From: an uncultured Chthonomonas sp.
Lineage (GTDB): Bacteria; Armatimonadota; Chthonomonadetes; Chthonomonadales; Chthonomonadaceae
Reading direction: 5' to 3'
Assembly: GCA_903859705.1 (NCBI GenBank)
Contig: CAIONQ010000162.1
Coordinates: forward strand, 1-64,000
Length of the DNA stretch: 64,000 nucleotides
The notes under the pieces: generated by a model
Database searches by the model: none
Told to the model about the DNA's origin: nothing
Seen by the model: the letters and a program-made list of their open reading frames with translations, nothing else
Program-made: the position numbers and the translations under genes
Part shown: positions 1-7,389 of the stretch, piece by piece
Position numbering within the stretch: position 1 is the stretch's first letter
How the letters are laid out: the number at the start of each line of letters is the position of its first letter

Positions 1-100
1 AGCATTGGAACAGCTCCCAAAATCTACGTCTCCAAGATATGGTAAGATTCGATTCTAATGCGTTTGGTACCTTCGTGTGGGAGAGTTTTTCATCAGGCTT

Positions 101-457
101 CTAAGGTTTCCAGAAGTACAGCTCGTTGCCATCCATGTCCGCAATAACAACGGTTGGCCTGCCCCACTGGACAGTGGCCGTTTCGATGTTATTGCTTGCA
201 AGATGATCGTGGAACGCTTGTACCTGCTCTTCATCAAGCCCTATAAACACGCGCCCAGTGCCAACTCTGTGCGTTGTGGTGTCATCTATCTGGTTTATTA
301 TCAGTTCGAATCCATGCCGACTAACCTGGCCAACAAATGGCCTCTCAGCCTCCTCGTGAACCCAATCACGAGAAAAACCAAGGGCGCTGGTATAAAACTC
401 GAGTGCGGCCCCGGCATTAGTAACAAAGAACACCGTTCGAGCATGTAAACTGTTCAT
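101..457 (-). CDS. VOC (glyoxalase/bleomycin-resistance fold) protein
   Basis: A 118-residue single-module vicinal-oxygen-chelate protein, probably cytosolic. The two beta-alpha-beta-beta-beta units expected of the fold can be followed. The N-terminal strand (residues 5-12) starts at a His in a usual metal-ligand position, and the C-terminus has the typical Gly-Asn-Glu-Leu-Tyr-Phe ending, with Glu112 in the second ligand position. VOC proteins act as isomerases, dioxygenases or antibiotic-binding proteins, and nothing here tells which. The length is normal for the family. A second VOC gene follows it on the same strand, but the two are too different to be a recent duplication. Confidence 0.8.
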   Translation of the reverse strand: MNSLHARTVFFVTNAGAALEFYTSALGFSRDWVHEEAERPFVGQVSRHGFELIINQIDDTTTHRVGTGRVFIGLDEEQVQAFHDHLASNNIETATVQWGRPTVVIADMDGNELYFWKP

Positions 458-539
458 TGTTTAGGTTCCTCAGAACTTGTTGTCATGTATGTGGGATAGC
501 AGACTATTTGCCCACATCTATCACCCATTTCTTTATAAC

Positions 540-920
540 TCACTCTCCGGCCGGTGGCTGCCATAACTCCACCTTGTTACCTTCAGGGTCCATTACCCAA
601 CCAAATATTCCATACTCTGATTCCTCGGGCTCTCCCACAACTTCACATCCTTCTTCGCGGAGCACAGCCAAGAGTCCGAAAAGATCTTCGACTCGGTAAT
701 TAACCATGAAGGAGGATGTGCTGGGAGCAAAATAGGCCCCATCGTTAACAGACCAGGCTGTAGTTCCGTTGGTTGGCGTGCCATCTTCATCTGCCCAGCG
801 GAATGCGGTTCCGCCCCAATTCTGAACATCTATACCCAGATGCGCCTTGTACCATGCACACAGCGCTGCAGGGTCTTTAGCGCTGATGAAGATTCCGCCG
901 ATGCCTGTAACTCGCCTCAT
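540..920 (-). CDS. VOC family protein
   Basis: A 126-residue vicinal-oxygen-chelate fold protein. The first strand (Gly-Ile-Gly-Gly-Ile-Phe-Ile-Ser) is followed by the family's Lys-Asp-Pro-Ala-Ala-Leu-Cys-Ala-Trp-Tyr helix, in which the substrate pocket forms. The C-terminal Asp-Pro-Glu-Gly-Asn-Lys-Val-Glu-Leu-Trp motif supplies a probable metal-ligand Glu at 118. This subgroup is often annotated as glyoxalase, but the substrate cannot be read from sequence. It lies on the minus strand, 82 bases upstream of the other VOC gene, so the two may be co-transcribed. Confidence 0.82.
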   Translation of the reverse strand: MRRVTGIGGIFISAKDPAALCAWYKAHLGIDVQNWGGTAFRWADEDGTPTNGTTAWSVNDGAYFAPSTSSFMVNYRVEDLFGLLAVLREEGCEVVGEPEESEYGIFGWVMDPEGNKVELWQPPAGE

Positions 921-991
921 GCTCTGCTCCTATACTTCAGATTTGGTAAAAAACACGTGTTGCTTTGGCATGTAATGCGATTGCCTACTGT

Positions 992-1471
992 TTAGAGGAA
1001 ATGTACCTCCAGATCGCCCCAGCAAGTTTGGAGGTAATCGATCTGGCTTTCGTGAGATTCCAGATGGAGTGCCGGGAGATTCAGGAAAAACGTAAACGGA
1101 GTTTGCGCATGAGGAGCATCGATTATTTTGCCGAACTCATCCAAGGAAACGTTATCCAGAGCAGCTATTGAACTATCTATTCCCTGCGAAAGCATTGCTA
1201 TGGCTTCATCTTTAGAATTTATGCTCATGATGTTTGAAGCCACTGTGGATTTCCACTGCTCCAGAGTACACGGCCAGTTCTTTTCCCGAATTACCCATGC
1301 AAACAATTCACTGTATCCAGCGCAATGTGCGGCAATCTGCAACGCACTTTTGGCCGTTGGGGTGGGGCTCCAGTCCAGTTTGTCGTCTGGCACAAAACTA
1401 AGCGTGTACAGAAAGCTCTTTAGGGCGTTTTGTGTACGTGTTTTAATTTCATCGATAGGGTTATCTGCCAT
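992..1471 (-). CDS. DinB-like four-helix-bundle protein
   Basis: About 159 residues of the DinB/YfiT-like superfamily, metal-binding four-helix bundles related to thiol-dependent S-transferases. The Asp-Asp-Lys-Leu-Asp-Trp-Ser-Pro segment, the following Ala-Ala-His helix and the C-terminal His-Leu-Glu-Ser-His-Glu-Ser-Gln motif give three His in the usual metal-site positions. A longer reading from an ATG at 1504 is possible. I prefer the ATG ending at 1471, because the family normally begins right before the Asp-Glu-Ile-Lys helix and a purine-rich GAGAGG lies upstream. The exact reaction is unknown. Confidence 0.75.
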   Translation of the reverse strand: MADNPIDEIKTRTQNALKSFLYTLSFVPDDKLDWSPTPTAKSALQIAAHCAGYSELFAWVIREKNWPCTLEQWKSTVASNIMSINSKDEAIAMLSQGIDSSIAALDNVSLDEFGKIIDAPHAQTPFTFFLNLPALHLESHESQIDYLQTCWGDLEVHFL

Positions 1472-1871
1472 GGATTGCGCCTGCCTCTCTAAACCAGTAG
1501 TCATAAGTTGTGGTACTTAACAACCTATAGATAATGTACCTGTTGTGTTGGTTTGGCTCAGCTTACGGGCTTAGATATAATGAGGTCAGCAATAGGAGTG
1601 TGTAGAAGTACTGGCCCCGGCCGAAAATTGAACGCGGGGATATGCCTCATTGCGTTGCAGGTCGAAAGCCTAAGCCGAAACTTTTAAATGGCTCTCAAGG
1701 CCAGGTGCCACATCAAACCTAAAGGAACCGATTGGCGGGAGAAGGCCTCTATAGGTAGTTCAAGGCTGAGTTCAACGATCTGCCTTGAGCCAAGTTTCCC
1801 GCCTCGGGGCTGGTGCTCCGGGTGTCATAATCAGCGGACACCGATCACCCAAGCACTAAGCCATTCTTCGA
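1472..1871. other. intergenic stretch without a recognised gene
   Basis: About 400 bases between the DinB gene and the PD40 gene. Short open frames exist on both strands, but none has a ribosome site or family-like sequence. The first 33 bases may belong to the DinB gene if its upstream ATG is used. Confidence 0.4.
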
Positions 1872-3647
1872 TTATTTGCCCTCATTGGTCCAGGCAGGTG
1901 TGCCAGCTTCCCACTTATTGTCCGTTATCTGGCGTAACCCGGAGCCATCCGGGCGAACGATGAAGATCTGGCCGTACGGCTGCGGGGATTCGGATAGGGC
2001 ATGCTCATCCTTGAAACCCATTCGCGCGCTTGAAAACACGATCCAATCTCCGGTTGGAGACCAGGAACAATGCGAGTCGCCCGATCTGTCGGTCAGGCGG
2101 TGAAGGCCACTTCCATCCGGCCGGATCAAGTACAGCTTGAACTCTTCATCGCTCTCTCTGTCACTGGAAAACGCGATCCAATCTGCTTTAGGCGACCACT
2201 GCGGAAAAGTGTCGCGCTGCCCTCCCGGATTAGTCAGATTTCTCCCCACTCCTGTTTGAATATCCCAAACCACGAGGTGAGCATCTTGCGAATATACGAT
2301 GCTTTTACCATCAGGGGACCATGTGGGAAACCCACTGTTTGTGTTTGCAACTCCAACGTACTGAACGTTTGTGCCATCTGCATTCATGATCCCAACTTGA
2401 CCAGAAGGATGCCCACCAGGGCGAAAGTACATTCCCTTTGAAAAAGCAATTTTGCTTCCATCTGGAGACCATACAGGAGAAAGCAACAGAGCATCAGTGA
2501 CTGTTAACAGCTCCTTACGGTTGGATCCATCTGGCTGCATCGCTACCAGGCTTTGCATGTTTGCTGATACAACCATCTTATCGCCCAGGGGAGATAGCGC
2601 CGGGAAGAAGCCGCCGCTTGCGAGGCGAGTGAGTTTGAAGTCTGCCTGAATGGAAAAACCAGGCAAGACCTCAAACTTATCTACTGGAGAGAGCCTGGCA
2701 AACACTACTGTCCGCCCGTCTGGAGTCCATGAAGGGGAACGGAGGTCTCCTGATGCTCCTTTGGTTACCTTGCCATCTTTCAAACGATAAAGCGATTTCG
2801 CTCGGTTCTCATCGGTTCCCAGATAAGCAATAGAGCCATCGGCAAGGGGCTGCGGCCAGTGGCGCACACCATCGCCCGTAGTTTGCTGGGTAAACGTTCC
2901 ATCCCCTACATTTACAGAAACAAGCTGTGTTTTGCCATTCACCATATCTCCAAATAAGGCAAATACGGCGCCGATTTCGGTGGTTTCATAGTAGAAGATA
3001 CGGTTTCCATCCGGAGACCACTGTGGTGACCCCGCGACGCCTCGGCCTCTGGTGATCCGACGCAGCCCCGACCCATCAGCACGAACTATGTAAACGCTAA
3101 GCGATTGAGTCTTCTCCCAACGCCCCGGCATATGCCCGGCGAAGCGCCCACCATCTGAACTGAATGCTAACCACTTGCCATCTGGCGACCAGGCCGGATG
3201 AAAGCCGCTTCCCGGTTCCTTGCTAAGGAGGTGGCACTTACGACTTTGGATATCCATCAACCAGACATGCGCATGCCCCAACTTGCGAGAGGACACGAAA
3301 GCCAGTGTTTTGCCATCCGGTGAGAGGGTACCCTGGTCATCAAATGCGGGGTTGTCAGTCAGCCGTTCCATGCCTGTGCCGTCCGGGTGAACACGGAAAA
3401 CATCTGCTGAACCATACCCTTCCGACGTGAACACCACCCACTTGCCATCATGGGAAAGAGATGGCGAGTAGTCCATGCCAGTTAACAGCAGGATGGGCTT
3501 CTCCTGAGTGCCATCGCCATTGGCTACAAACAGCTGAGAGTGCGTGGGACTGGCATCAACACTGAAGCAAATCTCATGCTTCGGTGCAGCTGAAACATCC
3601 GCTGTTGCCCGAAAGGCACAATATAAGAATAGGAAGGGAAGCAACAT
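1872..3647 (-). CDS. secreted TolB-like PD40 beta-propeller protein
   Basis: About 591 residues. The chosen ATG at 3647 begins a good signal peptide (hydrophobic run of Leu/Pro/Phe, cleavage near Ala-Asp-Val-Ser-Ala), whereas an in-frame start at 3692 would add 15 charged residues in front of it. The mature protein is a string of about ten PD40/WD40-like blades, each with a Trp-Ser-Pro-Asp-Gly-Lys-type turn followed by a Phe-Ser-Ser-type strand. These propellers resemble TolB and the propeller of prolyl oligopeptidases, but no hydrolase domain follows. It is probably periplasmic and ligand- or protein-binding. There is no Pal or TolA neighbour, so calling it TolB itself would be unsafe. Confidence 0.85.
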   Translation of the reverse strand: MLLPFLFLYCAFRATADVSAAPKHEICFSVDASPTHSQLFVANGDGTQEKPILLLTGMDYSPSLSHDGKWVVFTSEGYGSADVFRVHPDGTGMERLTDNPAFDDQGTLSPDGKTLAFVSSRKLGHAHVWLMDIQSRKCHLLSKEPGSGFHPAWSPDGKWLAFSSDGGRFAGHMPGRWEKTQSLSVYIVRADGSGLRRITRGRGVAGSPQWSPDGNRIFYYETTEIGAVFALFGDMVNGKTQLVSVNVGDGTFTQQTTGDGVRHWPQPLADGSIAYLGTDENRAKSLYRLKDGKVTKGASGDLRSPSWTPDGRTVVFARLSPVDKFEVLPGFSIQADFKLTRLASGGFFPALSPLGDKMVVSANMQSLVAMQPDGSNRKELLTVTDALLLSPVWSPDGSKIAFSKGMYFRPGGHPSGQVGIMNADGTNVQYVGVANTNSGFPTWSPDGKSIVYSQDAHLVVWDIQTGVGRNLTNPGGQRDTFPQWSPKADWIAFSSDRESDEEFKLYLIRPDGSGLHRLTDRSGDSHCSWSPTGDWIVFSSARMGFKDEHALSESPQPYGQIFIVRPDGSGLRQITDNKWEAGTPAWTNEGK

Positions 3648-4069
3648 AGTTTGGGGTTGTCTCCGGACGAGATACTGTGGTTGGAAAACCAATACCGTTG
3701 AATCCCGCGCTGCGTAACAGTGAGGATCTATCTGAAGTTGTACTCAGGATGTGCCCGGAGATAACTCAGAAACCGCAATCAAATCGGTTGGGTTTCGCAG
3801 AATGGGAGCGCGTTGCCAGCACGCTTAATCTAATCAGTCGAGCCTGGCGAACCGTTGTGTAATTCAACCAAACCACCCATTGATCCTGCATGGAAGGACG
3901 GCGTCTGTGGCACACCGCCTCAGGCGCACAAACAGAAGAAAACGCGAAAGTATCTGCAAGTCAATGTTCGGCGAAGCAGGTATGCAGGAGGCGAATGCCC
4001 TTGTAAGAAGCGCTGCGCGCTTGATTACAGCTGCTTAGCGCTTATCCGTGCGATACCAGATTTGCTCAA
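3648..4069. other. gene-free spacer
   Basis: About 420 bases. Short frames on the plus strand (for example 3855-4082) show no family resemblance or ribosome site. Lying next to a truncated gene, this may be decayed coding DNA. Confidence 0.4.
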
Positions 4070-4522
4070 TCACATGTATTGATCCATGAATTCTAAAGTA
4101 ATGTCTCGCAATCCAATAGGAAGCCTTTCAAGTGTGGCCTCCGCCATTGTGGCTGGAGTACCGCCATAGAATGCTTCGGCGATGCCCCCCGCGATGCATG
4201 CCATCGTATCGGCATCGCCACCGAGTGAGATGGCATTGCGGATTGCGCTTTCATAGCAGTCTGAGTCCAGGAGCGCGATAATCGACTGAGGGACAGACCC
4301 CTGACATGAGACATCGAAAGGGTAGGTTGGGCGAATGACCTCGACGGTGCTGTTCAGCGCATATTCAAACTTCTCGCTGATGTAGCTGCGTATCTGGTGC
4401 TTTGTTGCACCGGTGCGGGCAAGATAGATGGCTGCAGCCGTTGCCTGTGCACCTGCGATGCCATGCGGGTGATTATGGGTTACAACTGCGCTTGCTCGAG
4501 CCGCTGCCGAGACACTCCTGCA
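4070..4522 (-). pseudogene. C-terminal remnant of an ADP-ribosylglycohydrolase (DraG family)
   Basis: An uninterrupted minus-strand frame of 150 codons without a credible start. It contains the classic DraG-family signatures: Val-Thr-His-Asn-His-Pro-x-Gly, then Gly-Ala-Gln-Ala-Thr-Ala-Ala-Ala-Ile, then Ser-Cys-Gln-Gly-Ser-Val-Pro, and the C-terminal Leu-Gly-Gly-Asp-Ala-Asp-Thr metal-binding motif followed by Gly-Gly-Ile-Ala-Glu-Ala-Phe-Tyr-Gly-Gly. The family is about 260 residues long. The N-terminal half is missing, and two consecutive stops (TAA, TAG) close the frame just upstream. The MFS gene ends 108 bases further on, so the front was deleted rather than frameshifted. When intact, these enzymes remove ADP-ribose from proteins or small molecules. 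Confidence 0.85.
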
Positions 4523-4629
4523 CTATTAACGCAACAAGCACGGTTATGCCTGCAAGTTTAGGTGGATAGCTCAGATCAAAGGGCGATTGCCCTGTTACCT
4601 CATGCCGAATCGGCAATCTCAGCAAGTAC

Positions 4630-5913
4630 CTACTTATTAACCTCGAGGTTCTCCTCACCGTCCGCTGTTGAGATAATATGCTTCGGAATAAGCTGGATGC
4701 ACGGCAGTATCGCCATATACACTGTAGTAGTGGCTATAACGCAATAGAGAAAGCCATAGGGCTTGCCGGCGCTATAGATCCACGTGCCGAGAATGTCGCC
4801 ACCCCGGCTAGACAGTGCGAATACACCATCGACCATCATCATTAGCGAACCCTGAAGGCCCGGAGGGCATGATCGCATTGCCAGATCGATGTACGCAGCA
4901 TTGGCTATTCCCCCCATAAGCCCTATGGGGATGGCTAGTAGCTCAGCACCCCTGCTGGAATGGACGAATGCGAGCGGGATCACCTGTGGAACGGCGACGA
5001 TCGTTCCCCACAACAGCAGCTTCTTCAGTGGGTATCTCTTGCATAGATAGCCATATAACAAGAATGTAGGTATGAAACTGAAAAAGAATATGGCCTGGAA
5101 ATTCGCATAGATAGCGTCAGAACAGTGAAGCTCGTTCGTGAGATAGAACTGCAGCGGGGTATTCATTCCAGGAGCGAAATTCCACAAGAAACAGATCAAG
5201 ACTGCCGGATAGATAGCCCGGTGTTTTATCAGCCGAACGATATCGCCACGCAGTGTTGTGCCTTGCGCGCGCGGATTTTCGTACGTCCCTTTGTATACAG
5301 CCTTTGGTTTCCATAAACCGATAAATCCCAACGATAAGCAAAGCGCTGCCATCAGGAGGAAGATCTGATGGGCTGTGAGGTGTTCCGTTACATAGCCCGA
5401 TCCCCACGCCGCTGCTACCGCGGGTAACGACAACACCACATTCCAGACTGTAGACAGTCTGCCGGACATGAGTTTCTCCTCGCCTACCAGCGCAATGAGC
5501 GCCTGATAGGCGGAAGCGACCAGCCGGAACGCCAGGATAGCGGAGAGGATGCCGGTATAGAGTGTGGGCAGAGTAAGCTTGCTGAAAGCCAGCCATACGA
5601 ATACAGCAGCTGTTACCGGTGAGAAGATTAAGAAGTAGCCTCTATCCCGCATTCGGAACGGATTCCATGTGTCTCGAATAAAGCCAAAAATGAAGGCAAC
5701 AAAGACAGGTACCGCCGTGATAAATCGAAATCTCGCAACAGCTTCAGGGCTTGCATGGAGCTGGTTCTTGAGCATAAAGGATGTCGCGATGTCGACCAAC
5801 GCCCCGCCAGGCGTCGCGATATACAAGAACAGAGTGAGTGCGCCAAAATAGAGATAAATCTGCGTGTTGTCTGACCGGTGAGCCGCCTCAGCTTGATTAT
5901 CTGTTGTAGTCAT
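4630..5913 (-). CDS. MFS transporter, possibly BT1 (folate/pteridine)-like
   Basis: A 427-residue inner-membrane protein with roughly twelve hydrophobic segments, typical major-facilitator length and no signal peptide. The second half has features reminiscent of the BT1 branch: a Tyr-x-Cys-Lys-Arg-Tyr-Pro loop, then an Ala-Tyr-x-Asp-Leu-Ala-Met helix and a Gly-Ser-Leu-Met-Met-Met-Val-Asp-Gly segment. BT1 proteins carry folates or pteridines. This assignment rests on pattern memory and is tentative. Its neighbours are relics of an ADP-ribosylglycohydrolase and a TPR protein, so context does not help. Confidence 0.75.
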   Translation of the reverse strand: MTTTDNQAEAAHRSDNTQIYLYFGALTLFLYIATPGGALVDIATSFMLKNQLHASPEAVARFRFITAVPVFVAFIFGFIRDTWNPFRMRDRGYFLIFSPVTAAVFVWLAFSKLTLPTLYTGILSAILAFRLVASAYQALIALVGEEKLMSGRLSTVWNVVLSLPAVAAAWGSGYVTEHLTAHQIFLLMAALCLSLGFIGLWKPKAVYKGTYENPRAQGTTLRGDIVRLIKHRAIYPAVLICFLWNFAPGMNTPLQFYLTNELHCSDAIYANFQAIFFFSFIPTFLLYGYLCKRYPLKKLLLWGTIVAVPQVIPLAFVHSSRGAELLAIPIGLMGGIANAAYIDLAMRSCPPGLQGSLMMMVDGVFALSSRGGDILGTWIYSAGKPYGFLYCVIATTTVYMAILPCIQLIPKHIISTADGEENLEVNK

Positions 5914-6202
5914 CTATGCTCCTGATATGTCCGCTTAATTCATAGTACTGGAGAGTGCACTAATGGCAGTATTGGTTCCGGCCCAAGACAGCGTCGCCGG
6001 CAACACGCTTGTCGGAGGTCTGCTGATAGCACCTCACCGTAACCAGGCGCACCTCGAACCGGTAATGAGCGTCACCTTGTAGAAGCTTAAAGGCTGTGGG
6101 CGGATCGTTCTTTTACCCTTCAGACTGATGAGATATGGCGACCATCAACTCCAGAAATTCTACGGTTGCCCACGCATTCGCGGCCAAAGGCGATATCCGG
6201 GC
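5914..6202. other. gene-free region upstream of the MFS gene
   Basis: No supportable gene. It presumably holds the promoter of the MFS transporter and possibly the badly decayed 3' part of the TPR relic described next. Confidence 0.35.
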
Positions 6203-6430
6203 TTATTCAAACCAGAACGAATGCAGCAACGCGATACTGTGGTCGAACCGCTTCTAAGCCTGTGGGTTTTTTGCCGTGATGGGAATGGAGATGTCGCCGA
6301 TGCCCTTCATGAGGCAGGGGCGAGTGCTCATTCCAGAGTCGAAAGCCGAACCATGCGCTGAGTGACCAGATGTGTCTTCTGCTACCGCAAGCGACGGTAC
6401 AAGTAGCAGCATAGGAAGCAACAGCCGCGA
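6203..6430 (-). pseudogene. 5' remnant of a secreted TPR-family protein with two nonsense codons
   Basis: From an ATG at 6412 the minus strand encodes a signal peptide (Met-Leu-Leu-Leu-Val-Pro-Ser-Leu-Ala-Val-Ala) and a lead-in ending in Pro-Ile-Thr-Ala-Lys-Asn-Pro-Gln-Ala. It then meets TAG at 6254-6256, reads on through Phe-Asp-His-Ser-Ile-Ala-Leu-Leu-His-Ser-Phe-Trp-Phe-Glu, and stops again at TAA 6203-6205. This is the characteristic opening of a family of secreted TPR proteins, in which the two stops would be Gln and Glu (single-base changes from CAG and GAA). Beyond the second stop the similarity fades. The gene is dead unless stops are suppressed, for which there is no sign. Confidence 0.7.
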
Positions 6431-6433
6431 CTA

Positions 6434-7072
6434 GTGGCTTGCAAAAGTGGCATTGAAGTTTAATGCTCCATATCGCTCGCGATTGAAGTAGTGTATGAGA
6501 CCATTGTACAGCTGGAGCGTCGGTGTAACCGTCGGTGAAAATAGAGTAAGTACATCGGTGCGCGAGGAAAGTAACGAGAAATTGACACCGATAGGACCTT
6601 GTGTATGCTTGGCAGGATAGACGGTACCCTCCACACCAGTTACCATTCGCCTGTTCGGCCCCTTTGAGATCTAAGTTGACGTGCGTATCCTGCCTGCCGG
6701 CGCCTCCCGGAAAGAGCATTGGCTGCACGGTCGAGTGGAACAGGCTTGCCTCTAACCTCTGGCCCGATGGCAGGCGCTCACGGGTGCAACTGAGAAATTC
6801 ACTCTACGACCTACGCCAGACAATGATATCGCAAAGATCGCGACTTTTCTCTCACGGTGCATACCAATCAAGTCTGTAATGGCTGCAATCTGGCATGCCA
6901 GCATTGTTCAATTCAGGAATACCTGATCGTCCCTGCCGCGCTGAGCGAGGCGTAGGAAGAGCGGCGGGCTCCCGTGCTGCATCCTCATTCATCAATCGGC
7001 GTACGGAGAGCACCAGGTTATGTGCCCAGTTACGCTACGATTATTGATTTCTCAAAGTACCTGTAAAGCGAA
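6434..7072 (-). pseudogene. unidentified decayed coding sequence
   Basis: The minus strand carries protein-like stretches that jump frames. About 6660-6800 reads Arg-Leu-Pro-Ser-Gly-Gln-Arg-Leu-Glu-Ala-Ser-Leu-Phe-His-Ser, then continues in another frame at 6431-6646 (Val-Thr-Gly-Val-Glu-Gly-Thr-Val-Tyr-Pro-Ala). In-frame stops lie upstream. No ribosome site precedes either frame, and I do not recognise the family. The likely reading is a frameshifted gene relic; random open frames remain possible. Confidence 0.3.
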
Positions 7073-7104
7073 GAAGGCCGTGCAGATTTCTCTGCACGGC
7101 CTTC
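7073..7104 (-). terminator. intrinsic terminator after the initiator tRNA
   Basis: A perfect 14-bp inverted repeat (arm GAAGGCCGTGCAGA, 4-base loop) lies 3 bases beyond the tRNA 3' end in the minus-strand direction, followed by a pyrimidine-rich TTCGCTTT. It probably ends the tRNA transcript. Confidence 0.7.
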
Positions 7105-7107
7105 AAT

Positions 7108-7184
<77 letters not shown>

Positions 7185-7389
7185 TCATCTTGCATACGTA
7201 ATGTACCTCAGTCGGGGCGGATTGTCAAGAAAAAAGACTGCACCATCCAGATTGCCAGAACCACGTGTAAGCTCGCAAAGCAACCTTAAACGTGCTCAAC
7301 CATGCAATTGCAGAGCGCCTCAGGATATTTACCCGTGCGTACCGAACCTTCTTGCATAGCACTTTACCGCCGGTAACAAGGTATTAACG

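Noticed and set aside
301-320. tRNA T-loop-like GTTCGAATCC
   Set aside because: It lies inside the VOC gene, and no other cloverleaf arms can be drawn around it.
6207-6728. 173-codon minus-strand frame
   Set aside because: It runs through three unrelated relic segments out of their true frames; low-quality composition and no ribosome site.
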